Positions 1 through 12,200 are shown, counted from the stretch's first letter. The stretch: DNA of 64,000 nucleotides from Gadus chalcogrammus (GCF_026213295.1 NC_079413.1:24110412-24174411), one strand, 5' to 3'. Notes: generated by a model from the letters alone, not told the origin. Program-made: numbers and translations.

Positions 1-546
1 AACGAAATTCGCAAACTCCGCTCCGAAATCCAGATCACCAGCAAGGAGACCCGATTTATCACAGAGTCTGCTCCCACAGAGAACGGCAAAAACCTGGAAC
101 TGAGGGTGGATTCGCTACAAAGGGAGCTGACCGACCTCAGAACCGTCACAGGCCAAAAGGAGGACGAGATACAGAAGCTTCAGAAGAGTCTTTCTGCCGT
201 GAGAGTCAAAAAGGAGCAGAGAGAGAGCCACCTGCGCAGGTCTATTGTCGTCATTGACCCGGAGTCTGGGAAAGAGATGCGCCCAGAGGAGGCTTACAGG
301 CTGGGTCTCATTGACTGGAAGATGTTTGTCAACCTGCAAGGCCAGGAGTGTGACTGGGAGGAGATCTCAGTCAAGGGCCCTCAAGGAGACTCATCAGTTC
401 TTCACGACAGGAAATCAGGGCAGAAGTTCTCAATTGATGATGCGCTGCGCATGGGGCACATCACAAACCGGCATCTTCAGCAGTACCTTGACAAAGAGAT
501 CACCATCCAAGAGTTCGGCATCATGGTGTCAGGCAATAACAAGTGA
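1..546 (+). CDS. ppl: Periplakin, C-terminal part of last exon (partial)
   Basis: Open from base 1 in frame 1 to TGA at 544-546 (181 codons); the start lies left of the window. The first ~75 residues are charged heptad-like coiled coil (runs such as LQRELTDLR and EIQKLQKSL), the end of a plakin rod. From about residue 80 (RRSIVVIDPESGKEM) comes the compact linker module that ends periplakin and precedes the plakin repeats in relatives. It includes GLIDWKMFVNL, QECDWEEISVKGP, SSVLHDRKSGQKFSIDDAL and the C-terminal IQEFGIMVSG. Periplakin is a cytoskeletal linker: its tail binds keratin and vimentin filaments and its N-terminus works at desmosomes and the plasma membrane. No plakin repeats follow before the stop, which fits periplakin rather than envoplakin or desmoplakin. 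Tail-to-tail with the sialyltransferase gene at 8742-18183. Confidence 0.9.
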   Translation, partial: NEIRKLRSEIQITSKETRFITESAPTENGKNLELRVDSLQRELTDLRTVTGQKEDEIQKLQKSLSAVRVKKEQRESHLRRSIVVIDPESGKEMRPEEAYRLGLIDWKMFVNLQGQECDWEEISVKGPQGDSSVLHDRKSGQKFSIDDALRMGHITNRHLQQYLDKEITIQEFGIMVSGNNK

Positions 547-1110
547 TTGCGTATATCCGAAAGCAAATTTATTTTTGTATCCCACAAAATCTTAAAAAGC
601 TGATTCAAAGATTTGTGTTCTTGCTAAATGTTGAAGTTATTTTTATTGTCATTATTACTTGATATATCTTGTTTTTCTGTATGCAATTTAATAAAAGTTT
701 ATTATTTTGTCATCATGGAATGAAATATGGGTTCAGATGGTTGTTTTCACAAGAAGCTAACGATAATTTATATGGGTGGGAAAAGGGATCCTGTTCCTTA
801 GTGACTATATAGATGTCACTTTTGGCTTGACTTTGCTTTTTAAATATGTAACGTGGGTGTTTTTAAATGTTGTTTGGGCACTATATACCCAATAAAAACT
901 AAAAGAAAATGGTGTTACTTTTCTGATGTCTTAATCAATTGTGTGTGTATATATAATAATTGTATTAGTTACTATAAAGCTTTCACATTTGGCTTGACTG
1001 TGCTTTTTAAATAGGTATCCTGGGTGATTTTAAACGTTGATTGTCTAAACCCAATAAAAACTAAAAGAAAACTGCTTTACTTGCCTGATGTCTTCATTAG
1101 TAGTGTGTAT
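547..1110 (+). promoter_or_regulatory. ppl: ppl 3'UTR with three candidate poly(A) signals
   Basis: AT-rich tail after the stop codon. AATAAA hexamers occur at 690-695, 891-896 and 1053-1058. The last two lie in equivalent positions of a diverged direct duplication (about 805-955 and 965-1125), sharing GGCTTGACT, GCTTTTTAAATA and CCCAATAAAAACTAAAAG. The first hexamer is the likely main site. Confidence 0.6.
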
Positions 1111-1234
1111 ATAATATTTGTATTAATAGTTCAAGTGATAAAATAATTTGGCATTTGAATCAATAACAACTGTAATGGACCATGTGCCCATGATAGCCAT
1201 TAAACACTATTTTGTATAGTATTAACGTTTTTAG

Positions 1235-1640
1235 TTATGATTCCTTAACCATGGAACCGCGGGCACGTGACAGCGGCCCACGCAACGCGGGCACCGCGGC
1301 CCGGGCAACGCGGGCACCGCCAAAACAGATTGCGCGCAGAGGCCTAATTAGTATTTGAAATGCAACGGTCTTTTCGTGGAGACTGCGCTCAGAGCAGCTG
1401 GAACTGAACAGCAGCAAGAGGAAGGAGGAAAACGGGCTATGAAACAAAATGAGTTATTTTATTCTTGCTATCGCCCATGTTTGATTGTGTTGTGTTGGTT
1501 ATTGGACTGTTAACCTGTGACCTTGGGTTATGTTTATCAGCGTTACTATGGAGATCATGACGATGGAGTGCCGGGCGTCCGGGCGTGTGCAGGACCGACC
1601 CGCGCTGCACCACACTGAGCATAGACCATTCAGGTAGCCT
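1235..1640. repeat. Dispersed GC-rich repeat, also at 23830-24140
   Basis: The block includes GAGCAGCTGGAACTGAACA, CAGCAAGAGGAAGGAGGA, TTGGGTTATGTTTATCAGCG and GTCCGGGCGTGTGCAGGACC. It matches 23830-24140 collinearly, directly upstream of the gypsy coding remnant there. It is probably 5' non-coding sequence of that retroelement family. No gene is seen in 1111-2640. Confidence 0.55.
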
Positions 1641-2649
1641 ATTTTTGTACCAAAAAGATTTGAAAGCCATGAAAATTTAAAATCCCCCCCCCCCAAAAAA
1701 GAAAAAGAAAATCCCGTTCCCAACGCCCCCCCTAGGTTGTGCGAACGACCCCGAGGGCCGCCCCCGTTGAGAAACCATGTTATAACACAACATAAATGGA
1801 CCCATATTGGCAAAATGTTAAACAACATAATTATCAACATTTTACAAACGGTTAAGTCCAATTTTCTATCTTGATTCTCTCTTTCCAATCGCAAGTCCAC
1901 GTCAGAAGAACTTAAAACTTCCGGGAACATATAGGACACATAATTTATAATGTGTTTTGTGTTGATATTTCAATCCATGACGTCACAGCATCACTTACAG
2001 TAATTGCCCTTAAGCGTAATGCTCCACTTTGCCAGCAGGTGGCACCTTGTGCTGTGTTGTTGTATTTATCTTCCACAGAATGAGCGTGGGAAGGTGGACC
2101 TGTGCCTCTGCACGGTCAGGTGGTACAGTCGCCGATGTTTATTAGAATAGATGAAGAAGGGCATGAAAAAACACTCCAAGCAATTAGTATGTAACTTATA
2201 GTTTTATCTTCTAGGGTTTTGGGGTAATTTCCTTCAGCTTGGCGTCAAAATAATCATCTGTCAATGTGAACTGAATAATGTGCCAACAAACAATACATTA
2301 AAAACATGAATGCATATTTTAGGGCCTCTAGTTACAGTTTAGACTAATCCAAATGTGTCAATACAAACCTATTTGCTTGCCAGGTAGAGAGCATTTATTA
2401 CAGAAGGAATATCTACACATACAGTTTGATTGCAATTGTTCATTATTGATTGCCCTTTCACGCACTTCCATCTGATAAACCCAGGATGCGAGAGGTTAAA
2501 ATACTACCCCCTTACCAGGGACAATGAGTACCCTTTACAACAGGAGTACACCAGAGAGCAAACAGGGTCCAATAACTCCCATCAGCAAGGAGAAAAGGGC
2601 GTCCTCTGGCTCTTTGAAATACGTCATTGTGACGCACAACATGGACGCC

Positions 2650-3545
2650 ACCTGACCAACCACTGATCCCAGTCTCCCTCGACCCAGCTGACCAACCACT
2701 GATCCCAGTCTCCCTCGACCCAGCTGACCAACCACTGATCCCAGGTTCCCCTCGACCCAGCTGACCAACCACTGATCCCAGGTTCCCCTCGACCCAGCTG
2801 ACCAACCACTGATCCCAGGTCCCCCTCGACCCAGCTGACCAACCACTGATCCCAGGTTCCCCTCGACCCAGCTGACCAACCACTGATCCCAGGTTCCCCT
2901 CGACCCAGCTGAACCACTGATCCCAGGTTCCCCTCGACCCAGCTGACCAACCACTGATCCCAAATTCCCCTCGACCCAGCTGACCAACCACTGATCCCAG
3001 TCTCCCTCGACCCAGCTGACCAACCACTGATCCCAGGTTCCCCTCGACCCAGCTGACCAACCACTGATCCCAGTCTCCCTCGACCCAGCTGACCAAACAC
3101 TGATCCCAGGTTCCCCTCGACCCAGCTGACCAACCACTGATCCCAGGTTCCCCTCGACCCAGCTGACCAACCACTGATCCCAGGTCCCCTCGACCCAGCT
3201 GACCAACCACTGATCCCAGGTTCCCCTCGACCCAGCTGACCAACCACTGATCCCAGGTTCCCCTCGACCCAGCTGACCAACCACTGATCCCAGGTTCCCC
3301 TCGACCCAGCTGACCAACCACTGATCCCAGTCTCCCTCGACCCAGCTGACCAACCACTGATCCCAGTCTCCCGCGACCCAGCTGTGGTGGCCCAGTCTGT
3401 GTGGCACGCTCAAGGGAGTCCACAACCACTGATCCCAGTCTCCCTCGACCCAGCTGTGGTGGCCCAGTCTGTGTGGCACGCTCAAGGGAGTCCATAACCA
3501 CTGATCCCAGTCTCCCTCGACCCAGCTGTGGTGGCCCAGTCTGTG
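2650..3545. repeat. 36/37-bp minisatellite, about 22 units, with longer units at the end
   Basis: Tandem unit with core GACCAACCACTGATCCCAG followed by a TTCCCCTCGACCCAGCT-type segment. Variants with TCTCCCTCGAC are 1 bp shorter. From about 3370 the unit grows to about 72 bp by gaining a GTGGTGGCCCAGTCTGTGTG segment. Long open frames on the - strand are translations of the repeat, not genes. Confidence 0.9.
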
Positions 3546-3576
3546 TGGCACGCTCAATGGAGTCCATTATTTGGCA

Positions 3577-3693
3577 TGAAAGTAACAAGTTATAAATAAT
3601 GCATTACTCTTTTGAGGTAACAAAAAAGAAAACAAGCAATGTTGGGCAAGTTACTTCAAAAGAGTAGCATTATTTATTACTTGTTACTTTCAT
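3577..3693. repeat. Near-perfect inverted repeat at the left end of a hAT element
   Basis: Bases 3577-3620 (containing AATGCATTACTCTTTTGAG) are the reverse complement of 3649-3693 with few mismatches. The loop is about 28 bp and contains the element start CAATGTTGGG. Confidence 0.75.
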
Positions 3694-5347
3694 TTCAAAG
3701 TAATTACAATATTACTGTCTTTGGTTTGTAAGGCATTACACTAATTTTACATTACTTTTGCATCACTTTCACCAACATAACAGGAAATATGGATTTGGTG
3801 TTCTCAATAGATTTTCTTGTGTTCAGTGATGAGGTATGGCATAATGACTGAGCTAGGCTTAAGGCTAACAAAAGTACAATATAATGGCTGAGCTAGGCTT
3901 AAGGCTAACAAAAGTACAATATAATGGCTGAGCTAGGCTTAAGGCTAACCAAAGTACAATATAATGGCTGAGCTAGGCTTAAGGCTAACAAAAGTACAAT
4001 ATAATGGCTGAGCTAGGCTTAAGGCTAACCAAAGTACAATATAATGGCTGAGCTAGGCTTAAGGCTAACAAAAGTACAATATAATGGTCGCAGTTGTGGC
4101 TCATGGTGCATGACATTTGATAATATAAATACTGTAACTTTAGGTAGATATTGAAATCAATAGAGCTAGAGCCTACTACGGTAAAACAACAACATTGAGC
4201 CCCCTTTCTGGTTTGTCTAGGATGAAATAAAGTGGTTGACACCGAAACTTTGACTTTTGGTCCTGAGAAGGACAGGACGGGGGTGGGGGGTTTCTTGTAT
4301 TTAACTTTTTTGGTAAAACAAAATCAATAGTGATGTAACAATATAAATATAATGATAAAAATAATAACTAGAAAGAATGTGGAATGAATGAAGCTCCAGA
4401 ACGTTTCTTCGATGCAATGTTATGTCACTCTTTACATTGTTGCTCTCATTCTTTTTTGTAAAACTATAAAATAAACAGAAAGACATCAAATTACCATATG
4501 TCAAATTACTATCTCATCAACATCTGTTTATATTCACAAGCAACATGCTAATCATATCGGACGATAACCACGAGCTACATAGTTAGCGAGCAATGAGTTT
4601 AAATGTGTTCTTAATCAACCGTAACGTATAACAGTAAAGTATAACAGAAACATTTTCACGAGTGTTTCCATCTAATAACTCAAACAATAATTGCGTACAA
4701 TACTTACGGACGTATCTACTCCAAGGATCTGACCGTGAGAAACAGCTTCGTTGCACCCATCTCTAAACAAAGGCACGTAGGGTGCGATACCAGGGTACAC
4801 CAGTAGGTGTCCTTCTTGTACAAATTTAAACAGCAAAGAGGTGCAATTTGATTAAGCCACACATTGTTCTGTGTATGGGAAACACTGTCACAAAACTGTC
4901 CTGGCTTAAAACAACCCGAAACGTTCCTCACCGAGTGGTTAGTGGTGTTCGTTGAGGTTCCAAATCAAGTATCGTAGCGCAATACAGTTTGTCGAGTTTT
5001 ATTTGGCATTTTTTGAATCCATTGATTTCGGTTGGAAGACTCATTGCTCCTTGACCAAACGGAAAGGCGGGCTGGTTGTAGTCTTTTCGCTCCGTTCTAG
5101 CCCTACTGTTGATACGGAGGACTACTGCCGTGATCTTCTCCTCTAGCACTAAGACGAAGTACACATTTGCGCAGATTTTTTTCTCGGTTAATTTCGGGTT
5201 TAAAATGCATTGTAACGCGCGTTACTGAGATTTGTACCGAGTCAAATCTGACTTTTTTTTGGTAATGCCTTACATTCCCGCGTTACAGCAAAAAGTAATG
5301 CATTACAGTAATGAATTACTTTTGTGACGTGTACACTCCCAACACTG
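3637..5347. mobile_element. Non-autonomous hAT element, 1.7 kb
   Basis: The ends are inverted (CARTGTTGGG). The left end starts CAATGTTGGGCAAGTTACTT and the right end is GACGTGTACACTCCCAACACTG read on +. They are flanked by 8-bp direct repeats AAAACAAG (3629-3636) and AAAATAAG (5348-5355), 7 of 8 identical, the hAT TSD length. No transposase is recognisable inside. It holds a 40-bp tandem repeat at 3831-4085 and otherwise unassigned AT-rich sequence. Confidence 0.75.
3831..4087. repeat. 40-bp tandem repeat, about 6.4 units
   Basis: Unit includes ATAATGGCTGAGCTAGGCTT then AAGGCTAACAAAAGTACAAT. It lies inside the hAT element at 3637-5347. Units differ at one A/C position. Confidence 0.9.
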
Positions 5348-5749
5348 AAAATAAGATATAGGCTACATTATGCCTCATGTCAGATTTAATATTTAAACAT
5401 GAAGCATTTATATTAATTCACCACTTAATATGAGCTTATATATCTTACCTGTTATCAGTATACATGAGTTTGTGTTGATACTTACTATGGTCGCTCAGTA
5501 GAATATTAAATAAGGGCACAAAGAGGGTTATCGACAGCGTCTCCGCTGGCCTAGAGTTGCTGAACTCCATTACCCATGATGCTGCGCTGTCTGCTGCTAG
5601 GAGATCCAATCATTTATTATTTGAAGAGCAACCAGATGTGTTGCCGCACATGATGTTCAAAACGGCCGACCTAAACTAGTCAAAGTAGGATATAAAGTAA
5701 TATAAATATAAATAATACAAATACGTCACGTATCTATATGGTCCAAAGC

Positions 5750-5940
5750 CAAGGGCGTAACCATGGTTTAGACATTGGGGGGGTCCAATTTTTTATTATT
5801 ATTTGTTAAGTGCATTGCCTACAATTCTATATTTATATATGAAAATGTGGACATTTAGAACATAGTTTCGAGGACTACATTGACCATTTGAATTCACATC
5901 TAAAGGAATAGTGTAATAATGTAATGTCTGCCCCGCCCCC

Positions 5941-5972
<32 letters not shown>

Positions 5973-7338
5973 TTGTTTTGGTTAGCTGCTTACTGACCTT
6001 AAACACACCTACCAATTACAATTATGCTCTTCCAGTAGTACTGTAGCAAAAAGGATAGCTTCCAATGGAAAAATACAACATACCCATGACCACATGTCAT
6101 TATGTTATCAGAAGAACAGTGGCTGACCTTCGTGATAATTTTGGTCTATATATTCTGCTTGTATTAGAAGTAGGCTACTTTTATGTATTGCTGACATGTA
6201 GGCCCAGGTTATAAACAATGTTGTAAGGCTGTCTAGTCTCATATTCAAAAATCTCACCTTATCACCTGCCTGTCCAGAGCATGTCCCTGTCTGGCCACGG
6301 CTTTCAGCATGCCTGTCAAGTTACTTACTGTCTGAAAAAAACTGCGTATGCTTGCCTGTTGGTCCAGTTTCTTCTGCTTTTTAGGTAACCTCAAATCCTC
6401 CATTACTCAACTTTACTTTCTTGGCTCTCACTGAAGAAAGAGTGTGGGGCAACCATGACAACGCAGAAAGTCGCGAGGTGGTTTCAAACTAAATCGCACA
6501 AGTGTACAATTAGGAGGGGGGATTCACACACTCAACAAACGGAAATAAATTGAAAATAAATAAGACATAACCAGTGATGTTGATAGGTTTTCAATGTAGT
6601 GAGTCCCCGGGACCCACAGGTGGCGAGTTGGGTGGGTCCCTGAGAAATTCAATGGGTCCCGACTCCCCAGTTTAAAAAATGTGTTTCTTTTTTATTATTA
6701 TTCTATTTCTTAAATTAAATTAATAGTGTTAAACTCCTTGATGGTGGTATGATATGGTTAGAGCTGGAGTACTCAACCGTTCATGTTTAACACTAGAAAC
6801 GCCGGGCCATTTTTACTTACTCCTAGCGCCGCAAGAGGGGTCAAATGACCCCTAAGTCATTTTAATGAGGCTGTGCATTTGCACATAATGATCACTAGGT
6901 GGCGCCAATGAGCTATTACCACGCGAGCGCCACATTTGTGTGTGTGTGTGTGTGTGTGTCACAAGTAGATGCGCAGAGGGTTGAAACAGCGCTTGTCCGA
7001 TCTGCTCACAAGAAGGTTTCTTTGGCCAGTTACTGTGATTAAACACGAGTTGTTTAATGTTCACAATGTATCGTTTTTCATGGGGAAAATGAGATGCGTC
7101 CCCGGGACGCATGGATAGTGAGTTTAGTGCGTCCTTTCAGATTTTAATGCGTCAGGGACGCAGGACGCGTACCTAGCAACATCACTGCATAACAAGAGAC
7201 CGATCCATTGACAGGGTTCATAAAAAGAGAACATATATTTTACATTTTATCCTGCTGAATATTGGGGGGGACAGGTTAGTATTTTCTCAACATTGGGGGG
7301 GACACGACCCCCCCAAAGAATGCGTGGTTACGCCCTTG
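5750..7338. mobile_element. hAT-type element, 1.6 kb, perfect TSD
   Basis: Terminal inverted repeats start CAAGGGCGTAACCAYG. The left end is at 5750 and the right end TGGTTACGCCCTTG finishes at 7338. Perfect 8-bp TSD TCCAAAGC lies at 5742-5749 and 7339-7346. Subterminal ATTGGGGGGG runs are also inverted. No transposase frame survives. A second element (6572-7187) is nested inside. Confidence 0.88.
6572..7187. mobile_element. Nested TIR element inside the hAT at 5750-7338
   Basis: Inverted ends CAGTGATGTTGATAGGT and ACCTAGCAACATCACTG. CCCCGGGAC motifs recur near both ends. It is flanked by a 6-bp direct repeat CATAAC (6566-6571 and 7188-7193). No coding capacity is seen; a short (TG)n lies at 6937-6958. 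The superfamily is uncertain because the TSD is 6 bp, not 8. Confidence 0.65.
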
Positions 7339-7346
7339 TCCAAAGC

Positions 7347-8741
7347 AAATAAACAATACATTTTTGGAATATCAGCATAAGGCCTAAATGCATATTAGCC
7401 TATTATTAACTGTTACTTTAATGATGCCCAATTGCGTTGCCTGTGAATACTAACTATGTCAGTGGTCGGGTTTTGTTTAAAGCATGGTTGCATGTTTTAT
7501 TTGATCATCAACACAGACAAAGACAATGCCATTGTATCACTCTTACTGGGACGCAGGACACAGGCTTTTGTGAAGCGAGTACCTTCTAGTATAAGTATTT
7601 AGTATTACCTAAAAAAATAGGAATTAATACTTAATAATATGTGTAGTACATCATGATGTTTGACACTGAATGTAGCAGCATAGGTTCAGCGAAAAGAAGT
7701 CTGCTGTTTGGCTTTAGAGACTGCCAATCAAGACATTTTTCATGCAATTTGAGGAACAGAACAAGCAATTTACTCTGTAGTTTTTAATTTTTTATCCAAA
7801 TGTATGGAAAAATGTCATTCATAATCACGAACACAATGTCAAAGTTGGCAAATCAAAGTATATAACCTCATAGTACCAGTTTTTGACTCACCCAAAACCC
7901 AGTTTGATTCCATATACATAAGAATACATTTTAAATAAATAATATAGCCAGAATGTGTCTGGACTTTCCTATGATATATGAATATATTTATCTTTGTACA
8001 ACCATAATATCCCATGCCATAGAGGAAAAAAAAATCACCCAAAAATCTCACTTTTTGCTTTGTTTAATCAGTGGCTATGTATATAATATTCATCATGGCA
8101 ACCATTTTAAAATCGGGACACTGGGGAAGTGAATGTTCGAAGTTATGAGTCAATGTTGGCCTATGCGGGTTATGTAATATGGCATTAGCTTCAGCTAAAG
8201 ATTAACCACTAATATTATTGTGCTAATTTTTCTAAATGAGCACAATTATAATGTAAACCAAAATGTGTCGTTTCATACAGGAAATCAAGCTGTTTTTTAA
8301 CAAACATAAAATATTTGTGTTTTGAAAATATGTATGCATTACTTCTAATATTTTTCTACTCATATTGATTTTGCAAAATGGCTTAGTTGATGTACTCATC
8401 GTCAATTCAGTTAATTCATTCAATCATTGCATACATAAGGCACTAAAAATTACTTCAAATTTTCCAAATATTAATCTGAACAATCTCAATCCAAGTAAAA
8501 TGATAAATACATTTGTAGTCTAAAAACAGTATTGTGCATAATGTCAAAAGACAAAGGCTTTTTTTGCATGATTTCATCAGTAAAAACAGTGCATGTTCAG
8601 TGCAGTGCCTTCTCAGTTCACCCTATTATTTAACTGTAAATGGTGGTGGCGTGGCATCGATACAGAATGGATCAATTATGGATCAATTTACTCAAAACAC
8701 ATATTGCCATCTTTGAGAATAATGGAGGCAAGACATTGACT
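7347..8741. other. Intergenic and 3' flank between ppl and the sialyltransferase
   Basis: AT-rich single-copy-looking sequence with no supported gene or element. It lies downstream of both convergent genes, so part is presumably 3'UTR of the - strand sialyltransferase. Confidence 0.5.
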
Positions 8742-9204
8742 CTACACACACTCCCCCAGGTGTATTTTGAGTACGCCCTGCTCGTGTAACCTCAACAAAT
8801 GGTCAAACTCGTCAGGCATTGCATGAACCTTCTTCTTACTCGGTACGTTGTCATAGTAGTGGTTGTTGAGGGGCTGCTGTAATAGCGGGTGTTGGTCAAA
8901 GGGCCAGAACCCATATAGGTGTACATTGGTGCAAAGTTCCAGTGCCAGGCTGGCCACCATGAAGCCAGAGCTCAGACGCTTCTTCAGGCCCTTGGAGCTC
9001 CAGAAGCTGTGCAGGTTCCGAATGTACTCTGGGTTGAGGAACACCGGCCTGATTGGGCTCAATGACTCCTCGATGGTGTAGACGACCCTCAGGGAAGGCT
9101 GGATGTTTTTGGAGAGTGTGAACGCTGGCAGGAGTATCAGAGCATCCTTGTAGTGACTCATGCTATCGACGAAGGGACGTCGGCGATCCAGTAGACCACT
9201 GAAT
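8742..9204 (-). CDS. Sialyltransferase gene 1, exon 7 (motifs S, III, VS, stop)
   Basis: 463 bp after the pyrimidine-rich acceptor CTCTGCTTCTCAG. It encodes [15 protein letters not shown], then motif S ([14 protein letters not shown]...YGFWPF), HYYD, HAMPDEF and terminal GECV. TAG stop at 8744-8742. Confidence 0.92.
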
Positions 9205-12200
9205 CTGAGAAGCAGAGGGTGGGTGGTTACAGAAGGAAATACATAGGTCCTCACTGGGTCAAAGTCATACTGGCAGTACACCATGCAGTTGCCATTACTT
9301 CTGATTAAGGATGCTTGGATTGGCCGTCACAAGGCCTGTCTTCTTGCCTACATCCTTGAGGTGGCTGCTCCCCACAGGAGGTAGGTTACACCTGCATTGG
9401 GGAGAAAGTACACACTCCTATCACTCGCAATTCAAATGTGTATTTGATTGAAGCTCAAAATGCTTCATGAAGACTGCATTCTGAGGGATTCAGTACAATA
9501 ACAACCTCACAATGTGGAAGGAGTTAGTCTGGTAGTATCTACCTGATGACGAACTGGGCTGAATCTATCATCTCTCCACAGGTGCTGTTGGACAAAATCC
9601 CTCCATTGCCAACAACAGAGCAGGTATCCCAGGGTTTGCTCGAGAACGGATTCTTCTAATCACAAACAGGCAACAGACAAAACAACAGTGTTTAGAAATA
9701 TGTGCTGGATTTGATTTATAGTCTCCATTTTGGCATTATATCCCATTGTTCAAAAGTGTTGGTGTCTTTTCAAATGTAATAATAATAACTTGACTTTAGT
9801 AACTTGATTAAGTTATTAAATCAAATATACTGTAAGCATTTTAACCAACACAATTTTTAGGACAATGTTGAAAAGAAACATAACAGAGAAATGTGTCTTT
9901 GGAACTGAGAAATGTAGAGAGACCTCAAAGTAATAAGGAGCGTTGCTGTGAGATTTTGAGAAAAGATTGGGAAAAAAGGGCAAAAAAGATGTGGCAGAAG
10001 TATCATTCCATAAATGATATACAAGGGCTCTGATCCTGAAAGGCTAATGAGCTGATTTAAAAGGAGGTGAATAAAAGAGCAAAGGGGAAATAAGCACATT
10101 TGCAGCCGAAGTTCAACTCTGTGTGCCCCCTAAAAATAATGTGCTGACCTTTATGGTTGGTTAATGGTCGATGGTTGAATTTTATACCTATCTCACCTGA
10201 TAGTCTAACCGACGGCTCTGTATTATTTGTGTTTAGAGCACTGTAGGCTGGAGTGTAAAGGGGATATAGCTGCAGCAGAGCATTTCACTGTAGGCTGGAG
10301 TGTAAAGGGGATATAGCTGCAGCAGAGCATTTCACTGTAGGCTGGAGTGTAAAGGGGATATAGCTGCAGCAGAGCATTTCACTGTAGGCTGGAGTGTAAA
10401 GGGGATATAGCTGCAGCAGAGCATTTCACTGTAGGCTGGAGTGTAAAGGGGATATAGCTGCAGCAGAGCATTTCACTGTAGGCTGGAGTGTAAAGGGGAT
10501 ATAGCTGCAGCAGAGCATTTCACTGTAGGCTGGAGTGTAAAGGGGATATAGCTGCAGCAGAGCATTTCCCTGTAGGCTGGAGTGTAAAGGGGATATAGCT
10601 GCAGCAGAGCATTTCACTGTAGGCTGGAGTGTAAAGGGGATAGAGCTGCAGCAGAGCATTTCCCTGTAGGCTGGAGTGTAAAGGGGATATAGCTGCAGCA
10701 GAGCATTTCCCTGTAGGCTGGAGTGTAAAGAGGATATAGCTGCAGCAGAGCATTTCACTGTAGGCTGGAGTGTAAAGGGGATATAGCTGCAGCAGAGCAT
10801 TTCACTGTAGGCTGGAGTGTAAAGGGGATATAGCTGCAGCAGAGCATTTCACTGTAGGCTGGAGTGTAAAGGGGATATAGCTGCAGCAGAGCATTTCACT
10901 GTAGGCTGGAGTGTAAAGGGGATATAGCTGCAGCAGAGCATTTCACTGTAGGCTGGAGTGTAAAGAGGATATAGCTGCAGCAGAGCATTTCACTGTAGGC
11001 TGGAGTGTAAAGGGGATATAGCTGCAGCAGAGCATTTCACTGTAGGCTGGAGTGTAAAGGGGATATAGCTGCAGCAGAGCATTTCACTGTAGGCTGGAGT
11101 GTAAAGAGGATATAGCTGCAGCAGAGCATTTCACTGTAGGCTGGAGTGTAAAGGGGATATAGCTGCAGCAGAGCATTTCACTGTAGGCTGGAGTGTAAAG
11201 GGGATATAGCTGCAGCAGAGCATTTCACTGTAGGCTGGAGTGTAAAGGGGATATAGCTGCAGCAGAGCATTTCACTCTAGGCTGGAGTGTAAAGGGGATA
11301 TAGCTGCAGCAGAGCATTTCACTGTAGGCTGGAGTGTAAAGGGGATATAGCTGCAGCAGAGCATTTCACTGTAAATCAAGAGGTCTCTACTCCAACTCCA
11401 GGCCTCCCCTAAAACTATTCCCTGAAAGAATATCTAGGCATTCATTGTATTTTTGTCTAACTGAAATGTCTAGACTCTGTTTTCTATGTGTTAAGAGCAC
11501 TCTGTGTTGTTTTGACGAATAGGTTTGTGTAAAGGAGGCCTAGCTCTGAGGCCTTGCTCCGTGTCAGAGCATCCGTCTCCCGATCTCAAGGTCTTCAGTT
11601 CAAACCGGAGGGCTTTGATTATATAGTGCACACTTTAAGATAATATTTAATATAAAAAAAGGTTCTTTTTTTTCATTTCAGAGAGCACACTTTAGGGTTC
11701 ATATAAAAATAGGAAGAACGGTCAATTCCATAAGGGGTATAGTTGACAGTGACAGTATCTATAAACAACAAATGCCCAAAGAAATTACCTTTGCTAAGGT
11801 GTCAAAAATGTCTGACGTCACACTTGTGTTTCCTTTTGCACCGTCGTACACAATCTGGGATCCCACCGGGGTATTTTCCTGTGTCATGACGGCCTTGGTA
11901 TAACCCTGACACGTGCTTCTCAGCAGATCTCTGAGGAGCAACCAAAAGAAAACAAACATCGAAAAAATTATTGAGCTGCACCATATACAGTAGAGCATGG
12001 CACATCCATTCAAATGTACATTAATATGAGTTCCCCTAGCCTACCAGTAGATAGAAATTTCGTTGGGTGTAAAACACTAGGCATTCTGCACTAGGCATTC
12101 TGCTCCGCCTTTGAAAAAACGAAGCTCAGACACACCGTTTTGGAATATTTCCGTATGTCGTCATAAGGGGAGCTGCCACCTCCCCTTTCTCCGCCTGCCA

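Noticed and set aside
2512..3588. Long - strand open frames (up to 358 codons) full of WDQWLVSWVEG-type repeats
   Set aside because: They are translations of a 36/37-bp minisatellite whose unit happens to lack stops in several frames. No start context, domain or codon signature.
9206..9284. Extra N-terminal residues of the open frame starting at 9284
   Set aside because: They lie in the 94-bp intron, not in the protein.
9280..9305. Apparent frameshift/stop between NPSIL and the last sialyltransferase exon
   Set aside because: GT donor at 9298 and a strong pyrimidine-tract AG at 9205 define a 94-bp intron; splicing gives [13 protein letters not shown] in frame.
10426..10800. Repetitive open frames on - over the 47-bp satellite
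   Set aside because: Artefact of a stop-free tandem repeat within a sialyltransferase intron.
3831..11374. Regular repeats that might suggest a CRISPR array
   Set aside because: Units are head-to-tail with no unique spacers, and the genome is eukaryotic.
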